Shown here: piece after piece, positions 24,501 through 37,000 of the stretch
How positions within the stretch are numbered: position 1 is the stretch's first letter
Layout of the letters: each line of letters begins with the position of its first letter
Assembly: GCA_009823395.1 (NCBI GenBank)
Contig: CM020506.1
Span: 18,253,501 to 18,317,500 of the forward strand
From: Thamnaconus septentrionalis
Lineage: Eukaryota; Chordata; Actinopteri; Tetraodontiformes; Monacanthidae
Direction of reading: 5' to 3'
Length of the DNA: 64,000 bases
Translations under genes and position numbers: made by a program
Notes under the pieces: model-generated
Told to the model about the DNA's origin: nothing
The model's database searches: none
Seen by the model: only the letters and a program-made list of their open reading frames with translations

Positions 24501-27500
24501 GTTTCATTGTCAGTGATTTTAAATTCACGTATGTATGAATTGTAAACATGTAGGAATTTTCCTTACTGTATTTTCCTGCATTTTTGACCTTCCTTTCCTA
24601 TATACATATATATGTGGGTGTATGTGTACATATGTATGTGTATATATATATATATATATGTGTGTATATATATGTGTGTATGTATTTATATATATGTATA
24701 TATATTTGTGTGTGTATGTATTTATATATATATGTATATATGTATATATATATATGTATATATATGTGTATATACATATATATATATGTGTGTGTGTGTA
24801 GAGAGAGATATAGAACCTGAAGTGTGAAATTGCTATTCAAAGGTTTGTTTATCAGGACCTCCAAAACAAAATTTGTCATACTGTGTTCTTCCATAAAAGT
24901 GAATCCTTTGGCCCTTTGCAGGTGGCTAGCTGGAAGGATAACCCAGTTACACAAATCATATTATTTTAAGAAAAACATATTCTCCCAGTAAAACAAAGGG
25001 AAAAAAAAAAAAAGGAGCCTCAGCAGCACAGTCGCAGCCCCGAAAACGAATAAATTTCCACAGCTGTGTTAAATTTCAAATCCTTCTTATTTGTGGTACT
25101 TTCTCTTTCCTGCCTCCGTGTCTTGCTGTCATGGGAAATCATGCCAAACATGACTTAGTTTTTCACCTGTTTGTGCTCAATGGAATTTATGAATTCATAG
25201 CAGCTTTGAACATTTGCGTGCGCTCCCGCCTTGCGTCTGGCAACAAATGGAAAATGTGGAGATGTGGAGGGAGTTTAGACTAAACAGGGGCTCAGGAGAT
25301 GTGGACAACATGGCGCTCGGCACTCTCCAGGGGAAATGGGCAAATTGTGTTTTCTTGTCTTTCCGTCCTCTTTCTGGAGCAAACATTTGTTGTCTCTTGC
25401 CTTTCAACATTTATACGTCGACGACTCTTAAGGCTTTTTTAACTGAAAAAAAGAAAGACATTGTGAATAAATGTCTCATAAATGCTTAAAAAAAACAGCG
25501 GACATGATTGAATTCCACTCCAATGAGGGGTTTGCATGAGTTTAAAAAAAAAGAAAGTGTGCAACCACGCCTCTTGCTCACATCTGTTCTTTACCGACTG
25601 ATATGAAAGCGTTTGATAATTGAGTATCTGCTTTTGTGGCGCACGCCATTAACGGAGCAGGTCACATGATCTAATGTCAGTGGGTAAATGAAGCCTCGGG
25701 GCAGAGGGGGGTGGGAAGAGGGGGAGGGGCCGGGCCAGCTTTAATTGGGTGGTGCAGTTAATAACATCTGAAGGGTGATGAATGGTCAGGGCTCTCTCTC
25801 TTGCCGAGTTTCCCAGACAACAAATTAGTTCAATTAAAGGGCTGCTGTTAAGGGAACTCTGCAGGAAACGGATCACTTAAATTCACTTAAATTATGTGGA
25901 TTGAGTCACTTTGTACCTGGTTTGGGGCCGGCGCTGTGCATTAATGGATTGTGCCTGATTTGCGGCAGATTTATTTTGCCGCTCTGCATCCATTGTCCGC
26001 GCAGCCTGTGGTTGCTTTCATCACTTCAAAATCCCAACTCCTATTTTTTGCTCTAATTGGCCGTTTACTTTGGGGTCTAAACAAACCCCCCCCCCTTTAA
26101 AAGAGGCTTGCGAGAGACAATTTTGACGGCATGCTTTTTGATAATTTGACGGCACCTGAACCCTAAAAAGCATCTAATTGGCCACGTCAATCCAAAAAAC
26201 GTCTTTTAATGGGAAAAACCCAGAGCGGCGACGCCTAAACGCTCTGCCCGCGCCCTGTATGTTGCGTCCTCGGAACGCCCACGCCGTGAAATCCGACGTT
26301 GTTGTTGTGGGTGATCGAAAGTAATAGTGTGCGCTGATTAAAAGCCTGCTATTCTCTTAGATCTCACCAACAGGGACGGAGTGGCCCTCCAGCTCCTCCT
26401 CCTCCGCCGTACCCCTCCCCCGCCACCCTCCCTCACCGTTCGCGGGCTGCCTGTGTGGGCAGTCGCCGAGCCGACCGGGACGCCGTATTTCACCAGTATC
26501 CTCCAGGAGTGGCGGAACACCAAAGAATGGGGGGGGGGAAGAAAAGAAAAGAAAAAAAAAAAAAAGAATGACAGATTATGGGAGATTTATGAGGGTGATA
26601 AATACGTCGTCTTTTATGCCCCTCAAAACAGCTTTTCATCAGCTCCTCTGCCGTGTGTCCGCTTGATTGATGGCGGGACTGTCGCTTCTCCTTGTCCACT
26701 CCTTGAGCTGTTTATGCTCTGTTTCCCGCCGCAGATGCAGATCTACCTGTACAACTCGGATGACTTTGACAGCCTCGGCGCCGCCATCAAGGAAAGACGC
26801 ATCATCTCAGCCATGGCCGTCTTCTTCGAGGTACAGTGTCGCCGAGCCCGAAGGTTCGAGACGGGCGGACCCCGGAGGGACACGTGCAGCTCCGGGCTCA
26901 TGCTAATGTCCGTCTGCAGCGGCAGCGACACCTCCGTCCGAGCCAACGTCCCCCCGCGTCTATTTCTAATTAGCTGGCGCGCCAAAGTCGAGCGGCCGGA
27001 TGCAGTGACCCGCTGAGAGCGTTGGTGTCCAGGGTTGCTGCCAGCGGCCGCTTGATTGGGAGCGTCGCCGGGAGAGTGGTGCTCATCTGGAGGGTTAAAG
27101 AATAATCCAGGCGTTTGGTCGTCCCCAAAGGAAAGATTAGCGGCAACTTTGGGTTAATGATATAGTTTTAACAAATGCCGCCGCACAGAGTGAAAGGAAA
27201 CAAACTGTTATGATGCCTTGAATCAGTAATGACTTTATGAGCATCATTAAAATCACATCAGTCCAATTACAAGATGGATGAGGAAGAACATCAGTGAAAG
27301 GCAGTAGAAAAGATTGTTTCTGGTACCTGCTTGTTGTTGTTGTTTTTATCCCCCAGTCTTTTTTTTCTTTTTTTTTTTTGCTTTTGATTTTTTTTGTTGC
27401 TGAAGATTTATCAGTTTATGCAAGAAACACTGCCCCCTAAAGGTCTTCACAGGTAAATGTTTAGCTCTTTAACCCTTCACAGCATCCTTTTCCGTGTGAC

Positions 27501-30500
27501 ACATTGTACCTTCTCGGTTACTTTATAAACGTTAAGAGTTGTAAACTTTTCTAGATTGATTTGGCTGCACCAGAGACCCAAAAGCAAATAGATTTACTTA
27601 TGTTGTATATTCCCTGCGATGAACTGGCGACTTGTCCAGGGTGTACCCTGCCTTCGCCCTAAGACAGCTGGGATAGGCTCCAGCAGACCCCCGTGACCCT
27701 GAATAGGAATAAGCGGTATAGAAGATGAATGAATGAATGAATGAATGTTGTATATTGTTAATAAGACAAACTAAGACGCTTAAATTCTTATAGTTCTTAT
27801 CTTCTTGGGTGTTTTGCAAGAAACATCATCTTGCTGAAACATCCAGTTCTGCACTGGGCAAAACGGTGCACATGTAGCATCTGGGTAAATGTTGGCAACT
27901 GCACTAAAATAAGCTGCACTTGGAGACTTGGAGACCAATTCCTCATGCAATACAATACATCACAAATGCATGAGGTGTCCAAAAACCTCCTTCCTCCAAC
28001 ACTGTGCAGTTCCTCAGCCATCTGGGATTTTCTTTTAAAGTAATATGTAAAACATGAAAAGAGAGTAATCATTAACGTATAAGAACATTCATTTCCTTTT
28101 AAGACACATTCACACATTAGTTAAGTAGTAATACACCTATGGAAATCACCATGTATGGTTCGCCGTCCCATAAAAGGTTAGTGGGCAAAAGAGTGGTGCA
28201 AAAATTTCTCTTAACTGTAAAAAAAAAAAAAAGAAAAAAGGAAAAACCCCAGCGAGATTTATGAGGCGTGAAAATGCACACAGCAGCACCTTCTGGATGT
28301 CGCGCACTAAATTTTTATTAGGCGAACCCCGGCGATGGATGGCAGGTGATCAATGCGGGCTAATATTCTGCCTAATAGCTGGAAGGGAAGGGACGGGGCC
28401 CGGCCCGGCCCGGCCCTGGAGAAACGGGGACACAGGTGTTTTGTAATGTAGGTCCAGGCTCAGACAGTGATGAAACAGTGTGTGCACGAGGACCTAAATG
28501 CCTCCGCTGGGCCCTGACAGCCCTATTGCTTACTGCAATTAACACCGCGCAGCGCACACTCGGCTGAGCAGCAGTCTAACACTGAGAGGGTCTTTAGCGC
28601 GGACACACGCGTTGGCTCGGATTCCGCCGGCCCCCGTAATCAATGAGGAGAATTCTTCCCGCGCTCTCCAGAGGCCTATTAATGGCCTCGTAGGTGTGCA
28701 GCGTTGCCCGCGTGCGGCGTTCAGCCGCGCATTATTATTCTCCTCCGGGCCGGACCTGAATTGATGTTAAGCAACTCGAGATTGGTCTCTGCATCCCAAC
28801 ACTGTTTTGTCCAATCTCGTCCCTGAAGTAGGACGCTGGGAATAGAAAGGGGGGGCGCGAGGCCGACGGGACCGCCGTGTGCACGGTTGTCGTCGCCGCC
28901 GCCGCCGCCGCCGTCACACGACTCTGAATAGGATTACGGATAATGGCACGTTGAGCCGCGGTCGCCCTCCTGCGACATCGCCGGCTAAAAACGTAATGGC
29001 CCCGGGCGCTGTGTACTTTAAAACCGGTAAAGGTTACTAAGCTCATAAAATCATCAGCTTTCCAAGTTTATTAATAGAGTTTGATGAGTACAGTTCTCAA
29101 GAGCATCAGCCTGAATTTGAAAAAAAAGAAAAAAAAGAGAGATTTTGGTGTCGAATGTTCTAACTTTCGAAGGGGCAGGGCCGTAGCATGAAGCTTCTTT
29201 TGTTGCTTGGTTTGTTTTTGTCGCGATACGCGCCAACACAATTGGGTCACGTGGCACATCAGGAGAAATGACCACAAGATGTAACCCCCCTACCCCCCAA
29301 CCCTTCCCCTCCTCCCCCACCACCACAACCCCTCCATAATCAATTTACAAAGCCATCCCTAAAAATAGAACTTTGCCTTCTTCAGAACGCTAACGCTCGG
29401 TATTAAAATGCTGCTAGATTATATTTCAGGGAGTGTAGAGATGTTGCCCTTTTGTCCAACCCCATTTATTTTATTCATATTGATCGTCCTCAGCCATTAT
29501 GAATATAGATTGTTATTCCTGTCTTGTAATCCGTCCTGTAATCCTTTCTTCCCTGACTTTTTTTTTTTTTCTTTCCTGCAGCTCGGAGAAAAAGACAATC
29601 CCGCCGTGGATCCCATCATCCAGGGATTGAAGAGAGTGGTGCACCATGGTCAGTATAACGAGAAAAAAGAAAAAGAAAAGAAAAAAAAACTCCCCCCGCC
29701 AAACCTGCATTACGCGCGCTGAAATAAAGCGTCTTTTGTAAACAGAATTCACATGGGATAACCGCGGAGCAATTATCCTCTACAAATCCCCGCTGGCACG
29801 GCTGTTTTCCATGTTTCGGTTGATCCTGGAGGTAAAAAAAACACTCCTTGCAGTGCAAACGTTGGGCTCCGCCCAACCACCGCGGAACACAGAGAGCTCC
29901 ACGTGCTTTCAACCGCCTGCACGTCGTTACGTTTTTCTTTTTATTTAAAAAAGGAAGTAACCCCAAATTAGACGGTAAACACGAAATAAGAGCAGAATTT
30001 AACTTCAAAAGATGGCAAAAATTTGCAAGATACCACCTCTTTCTTGTAAAGCGCAGCGCCGCAGCTGGAGACCTCCGAGGAGATTCGCTCGCCGAGAGCA
30101 GCCGCCGCTAACATCTGAGCGTGAATTAGATGACATGCCCGCGTTATTTTATTTTCCAAAAGATCCGTAGACACGTAGACCATTTTTTCTTTCTTTTTTT
30201 TTGTAGCCGCGCTGTTATTTTTAAACCGCCTTAAAGTCGGGCGTCACGGCGCATTGTCTTCTGCCGCGCTGACTTATGCGCGTCACAAGCAGATGTTTGA
30301 GGGGCGCGCGATCCATTACTGCATCGGGGGCGGGGGCGACGGGAGGGGGGTGGTTGTGTTTGCACAGACACGTATGAGTCGTTTTACAGCCTGCATCCTC
30401 GCGGCCTTATTGTTAGCGTTGGCTGCCGGGGACATGTAAATAGACGAGGGCGTCAAGGTGATTCTCCTCCGCCGTGATTGATCCAGTGACCCGGCAGTCA

Positions 30501-33500
30501 GGAGGGGATTTTTATTTATTTAATTATTTTTTATTTTGTGTGTTTGCGTGTGTATGTGTGTGTTGAGCTCTGGATGGAACAGAGAAAGTGGATGTGTGGG
30601 GAGGGTCGGAGGGGGCATGACGAGTGCATTTGGACCGAGCGGTAAGAGATACTAAAGGCACTCACCGGGAACAAAGATCTCTCGCAGACCACTAGAGATT
30701 GTGTGAAAAACGTAAATTGGCCCGAGGCTCGCAGAATTAGCCACTTCATTCGGTGACATTTCTACACTCTAAATTTTGTTAAGGTAATTGCTCGGCGGGA
30801 AGGAGAAGGAGAAGAAGAAAAAAGAAAAAGAAAAGCCTTTGTCTGTGATTGATTTTCAGCCGCCAGGCCATTTCTGGCAATTCCAGGGAGGTATTTACAG
30901 TCTGCTTTTCTTTTATCATACAGAGCTTTGGTAATAAGCATGTTGGCTCCAAACCTGGAGTTATTCTATATTTTTCTCAGACAGTCCGTCAGTCTCCGTA
31001 AACACGGCCCGGCGCTCCACTCCTGCCTTATAGAGATGTTCTCACCCCGGCATCTCCTCCTAGCTAGCAGAAAAAGAAGAAGAAAGAAACCAGGGGTTGT
31101 GTGTGTTTTTTTTCCCTGTGTTTATTCATCAATTTTTTTTCGAGGGGGGTGGTCTCTTCCTGCCTCGCCGCTAAATGCTTCCTCCCCCCTTCCCCTCCCC
31201 CACCTGTTAGGGCGGGCTGGTTTTCCAGCAGCTCGTTATCCCACAGTCATCCATCCATCAGCAACTCTGCCGCCCATGAGTGATAGGGCACGTACGCCGA
31301 CTGAAGACGGGGGGGTGGAGTGGAGGGTTGGGGGGGGAGGAAGAAAGGCTGTGAATACTGAATCTGACTCCGAGTACAGATGAGGCGGGGAGGTGAGGCT
31401 TCCAGTGCCTCGGCACTCCCATTAGTCCCGTCCTTCTCGCTCCCTTTTTTTTTTTTTTTGCCTCCCCCCTTCCTGATAAAGTCATGAGCTGTGAGAGATT
31501 AGATTTGGGTTAAATTTGGCATAATTTGTGTGGGCTTTTTTTTTTTAAGCCTTCATTTCAGTTGGGTGGGGAGAAGGAGGAGGAGGAGGCCTACTTGGAT
31601 CGGCCCCCACACGCTGGATTTGCAGGAGATAAAGGGCTCTTCCGCTGGATCATAAACTGATTCCTGCACGTCCCCCCCCCTCCCTCCCCCCCTCTCTCTC
31701 TCTCTCTCTGCCTTTTCCAGGAGGGAGGCGTTTCTGGAGAGGGAGGCTAGAACAGAATCTGGTTATCATTTGGCTCAGACTTTAATCCCGCCCCCCACAG
31801 CCCCTCCTCCACCCGATCCGTGCCACTGTTGTTACAAGCGGACTAGCGGACTAGCGCCGAACCGTGGATCAGCTGTCATAGCCGGGCCGTTTTATCCCGG
31901 CGGCTCTTCCCGTTCAGCCCGTCTAGAGGAGGGGAGATCTGGCCTTGGATAACAAGTGCTGGGGGCTCTAAAGTCCGTAGCAAAGGGGCCCCGCAGAGCC
32001 CAGCTCAGCCCAGTTCGAGGCTGCGAGATAAAATAACCTCGCGACGGTTCCGTGGCGAACGTAGCTGATGACACGCGAGGGCTGGAGCGGAGGCCGCGCG
32101 TGATTAGCGCGCCAGCGCCTCGGCAGAAGGCCAGCCGGTCTGACATATATTTATTTTATTTCTATTTTTTTCCCCTCTTGCCGCCCAACAGAAAAAGAGA
32201 CCAACCTGAGGTCGTTCATCCTGAGGGACCTGCTGCCTTCGTCCGTCGACGGTTATTACCGATACACCGGCTCGCTGACGACGCCGCCCTGCAGCAAAGT
32301 GGTGGAGTGGATCGTCTTCTCCAGGCCGGTTTATGTGTCCCACTCACAGGTGCGTCGTCATCTCCTGTCCCTCACACACACACACACGCTCAGACAGCTA
32401 TATTCTCCACGCACAGTCGGATCCCATTTGCACGCAGCCAGTGGATCACTTGCTGCCCCACAGTGCAGACGCGCAGGCAATTTTTACCCTCTTCTTTTTC
32501 TTTCCACCTCGCCTGCCCGCATATTAAACGGCACATACATGCGGACGCGCTGTGGATTATTTAGCAAGAAGAGAAAGAAAGTCAATTAGTGATTTTTGAA
32601 TGGCCGTGTAAGATTTCACTTGTGCACAGATCGTTGGGTTTGCGTGAGACTGTTACTGGTGGAGTCTTTGGATAGAATGGAGAAAAAGAAAAAGAAAACG
32701 AGTTGCTCTGCCAATTGAGTGCAACTGCGACGCACTCCAAACTGCTCGGGTGCGGAAGTGTGCATTAATTGAATTATGTGTTATCGTGAGTTTTTGTTTA
32801 AAATGAAAAAAAAAGAGGGCAGGGGAGAAAATGTTTAATGCATGGAAATAAAGCAATTCAAACACTCAACTTTGTATTTCGCAGCGGCTTTCCTTGAGCT
32901 CCGTTTCACCGTTTGTAATTTTGAAAAACAAAATATGCCAAACCCTGAGCTTTCCCCTGATCCCAGCACAACCCCGGCTGCATCTTTTATGCATACAATT
33001 CTTGGGTTAGCCAGCTCCATATCCTCTGTACATACCCTCCAGAGAGTTCTGTGCTGTAGAATCTCGGCTTTAGTGGAATTTCTATCAACTTTCAGCAGGA
33101 CGAATCTTTTGTTCGGAGGGGGAGGGAGGGAAAAAAAAATGACTTTTTTGCTGGCGGAATATCGACGGTCGAACAGACTGAGCAGAACCTGTAATTCATT
33201 TCTCCAGGCGTGCGCAGGACACATTGATTCCACAGTATCTGTAATATATAGTCATTACAGCACGCAGTGGGAGATCATTCGGGCCAATCAATGGCCGCAG
33301 ATTTGCCCATTGAGAAGTTACAGCGGCGTGGGCAGCTAGCCGGGGCTCGCTGACGCGCGCTCCGACGTCGACCCGCCTGTTGCTGCCGCTAAGGGTTGGA
33401 ACAGCGCCACCACCTGGCCTTCCCTTTGACGGCTTGACGAAGTCATCCGCGTCGCTCTGTGTGTGCGTTTGTCCCCGGCAGTTGGAGGCCTTCTACACCA

Positions 33501-34039
33501 TCCTCACCACCGAGCAGCAGGACCACGTCAAGTCCGTGGAGTACCTGAGGAACAACTTCCGACCTGCCCAGCACCTGGACGGCAGGAAGGTCTTCAAGTC
33601 GGCCGTGAAGGACGCGTGGCACAAAGACCTGACGGACGTGGCGGAAAATCCCCACAGCACCGAGGCCTCCAGAGGTGAGCGCTCGCTCCTGCCACCTCAT
33701 TCCACCTCACTCAGACTTTTGCTCTTGTTTTTGCTTTGTTGGTGCTCGTTCCTGTTTTATTTTTTTACCTTTTTTTTTCTGAGAAGCCAATTTCTGTCAA
33801 TGCAGAAGTGAGATGTCACGCAGGTGGCACATTGTAAATCTGTGCACATCATATCCAGTTCAAATGCTTTCAATGTCATACAAGGCATCTGTTTATTTTC
33901 CTAAGGACCCTCCAAGTTTGTATCAATGATTTCACAAAACCTTGACTAGTTATCATTATTATCATTATTATTATTATCATTATTATTATCATTATCATCA
34001 TTATTATTATTTTGATCATCATTATTATTATTATTATTA

Positions 34040-34071
<32 letters not shown>

Positions 34072-37000
34072 GTTTGTTGTTGTTGTCGGCTGCGGTGGTG
34101 GTAGTAGTAGTATTGCTATTTGTATTAAGAGTGAATGTTTCATGTCCACCAACAGAGATTGATAATGACATCAAAATGAGCCCTCTGATTGGTTGATGTA
34201 GTAATTCATTCATTCATTTATGAACTTAGTGACTATCTAGTGAAATCATTAGTGGGCGTGAGAGGCCTGTTCGTAGTTCATCTACATACTCGAAGTTTAA
34301 ACGTGACGTCGTGTCTTCCATTTTCAATTTTCCTCACGCGTCGAGTTTTCTACATATTTAAACAATCTTAAATCACGCTTTGCTCAGGGCTTCAGTGCTG
34401 CGAGAGAAGATATGTGTTTTTAAAGTAGAAGAAGAAGAAGAAGATGTGTGTTTAGGTATTTGAGCCTTATTTGCTCATAATCTCGATACAAAGCATTTAT
34501 GCTCCGCCGTGGCGCTGTTTGCTTTGAAAATGCCTGTATGTACAGTGCGTCACGTGACTTCTCCTTTGATTGGACAGGGAGTTGGCTGAGCCATCAGCCT
34601 TTGTTTGTCGGCGTGCGGCTAATTTCGCTTTACCTTGTCAGAAAAGCTGCAGAGTGCTTCCCTAACCCATTTAGCGGCTCTGCCTTAATAGGATTGGGCT
34701 TAAATAGGAGGTTAGTTGATACACTCACTTATCACTTTATTAGGCGCATCTGCTCAGCCTCTTGCTTAACGCAAATATTTAATCAGCCAATGGCGTGGCT
34801 GCATTCGTTGCGTTTGGCCAAGTAAACACCCTGGTGAGGTTCGTCAAGATGGGTCATTGAGTGTTTGGTGGTGGTGGTGTATCTTATTTTATTTATTTTT
34901 TTGTTTTTTTTGGTGGCAGGCAGGCTGCTCTGCGTTTTCTCAGGAGCTTCAGGCAGGTCTCCTGGGATTCCCAGGCTCAGATCTCCCCGGGGTTTACAGA
35001 GGACGGTCTGAAAGATGTCCAGTGGGCGTCGCTTCTCTGGGCGACAGTTGTCTCCTCAACGCCGGTCTGGTGCGATATGACGGAGAGGCCGCGGTAACTG
35101 GCAATAACCGCTCTTGACAAGCGAGGTGTGCGGAAGACCCTCTGCGCACGAACACGCGCGGCATCAAACCCGTGAAGCAGATGGGCTGCTGGGGGCTGGG
35201 GGGAGTGAAGCCACGGTTTGACGCAGGCTGACCGCCGCGCTGGACGATTGATTTTGGTCCAGGTTGACGTCACGGCGTCACACAGCTGCACCAGCGTCCG
35301 GTTCCACTCTGTTAATTAGAGTTTATTTGTTTATCTAATAAGGATCCCTGTTAATTTTCACCACGTGAGGACTATTATTCCTGGGCTCCACACAAAAACA
35401 GACAAGAGGTTTCAATTATGACAAATCAAAGTGGGGGAAAATATTCACCAAAATGACTGGTATAGAATATAATAGAATAGATTAGAATAGAATAGGATAG
35501 AATAGAATAGATGTACTTTATTGATTCCCAAACTGCTGTTGCAGCATAAGGTTACCAATACAAAAAATAAACTATACAGTAATTACAGTAATTACAAGAA
35601 GCACTCAAGTCAATCTATATACAACAAACAGCAAGAGCAGATGTGCAAAAGACGGTCAATTGTTCAGAGGAAGGAATAAGCAAGGTTTCATTAAGCATCC
35701 ATCATTTGGAGATATTTGAAGATTATATGCAATTGTATATAACCTGTATTTTTTCTGCTACAACAAATATTTTAGATGTTGTCTTCATGCTTTACATGTG
35801 TCGAATCTGTCGATGTAAACTTCCGTTTGATTGGCTGGTGTTCTGGGCTTGGAAAAATACTAACAATTGTATAGTGACCAGAATTCCTAAAATAATAAGC
35901 TAAAGCCAACACAAAACTCATGGAGTGTTCTGGGTGGCTGCTGCGGAGGCCGTCAGAGACTCTCTGTCATGTCGGCGAAACCAGGTTCCAAATGATTTGA
36001 GCTCCGTGACGTGCGAAGCCTCGTCCCGCTGGAACTGGCCTCCGTCCTCTGATGGTGGCGGCCCGCAGCGTTTAAACGATGATCAGTTGATGCCGGGAAA
36101 ACATCCTGCGCCGCCATTAAACCATTAGCAGCAGCTGCAGCCCTGCACCACTGATACAAGGGAGGACGGATCAATGCTTTTATGTTCAAACCAGATCCGG
36201 ACCCGGCCGTCTGAGGGCTGCAAGTCAGATCAAGAGTCAGCAGACCAGGCGATGCTTTTTGCAATTTTCAATTACACAGTGTTGGTCAGCCCGTGCGAAC
36301 TGCAGCCTCAGTTTTTGCTGCTCCGCGACGCCCAGCGTGGTCCTCTGCTGCTGCTGCTGCAGCCCACCGAGCTTCAGCACTTGGCTCTGGTTCAGTGATG
36401 CTGCTCTGCATTCCTCGCCTGTATGCGCTGCTTGTTTGAGTTACTGTCGCCTCCCTGTGTTCTCCAGCCAGTCTGTCCATTCCCCCGTCTGGCCCCTGAC
36501 CCCAGCAAGGCATTTTCCTCCACACTGCTGCTCGCTGGAGATTCCCCTCCTTTTTTTTCCCCCCTTGCGTCCTTCCGTCTTTCTCCCATTCTGATTCTCC
36601 CCGTGAGCTTCAGCGAGTCGTCCGCACCGCGTTCGCCTCACATCTGCGTCAGGTCTTTGTCTACCAGGTTGCCGTCTCAAAGCAAACACGATACAACTGC
36701 CCAATGCGCCTTAGTTGGCGAAAGCAGGTATGGAAATGATGCAAATTCACAAACGCAAGTCGAAACAAGGTACAAAAAGAGGATTGTGGTGCAAAGGAAA
36801 AAAAACGCACTGCAAGACATAAAAACATATACTTACACTGCAAACCAAGAAAACACATGCAAACGAGAAAACGCTGCATAGACCAGTCACTACAACGTAA
36901 GTGCTTCAGGCCTGCAGGGGGCACTCTTAGCGGAACAGCTCAAAGGAGAGACACACATGTACACAGGGGACGGCTGACTGCGGTCATGTGACTTTTATTT

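Larger units (their letters stand above)
18035..26734. other. Intron 3 of ptprg
   Basis: 8.7 kb, the largest complete intron. It holds a diverged retroposon with an internal GATA/TATC inverted microsatellite (18741-19206) and a TA/TG tract (24598-24799). It also has several A or T homopolymers (19570-19592, 21188-21209, 23400-23412). The block from about 19.8 to 22.8 kb is free of recognisable repeats and AT-rich with ATTA-type motifs. It is a reasonable place to look for conserved non-coding elements, but nothing in it can be named. Open frames are short and unsupported. Confidence 0.8.

Noticed and set aside
24535..24954. Tyr/Cys/Ile/Val-rich frames on both strands
   Set aside because: They are translations of an alternating TA/TG microsatellite.
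26381..27016. 211-codon frame spanning exon 4
   Set aside because: It overlaps exon 4 in the same frame only by extension into both introns; homology to PTPRG stops exactly at the AG and GT sites.
33942..34196. Poly-Tyr/His and poly-Asn/Asp frames
   Set aside because: They come from the ATT/ATC triplet array; no gene structure surrounds them.
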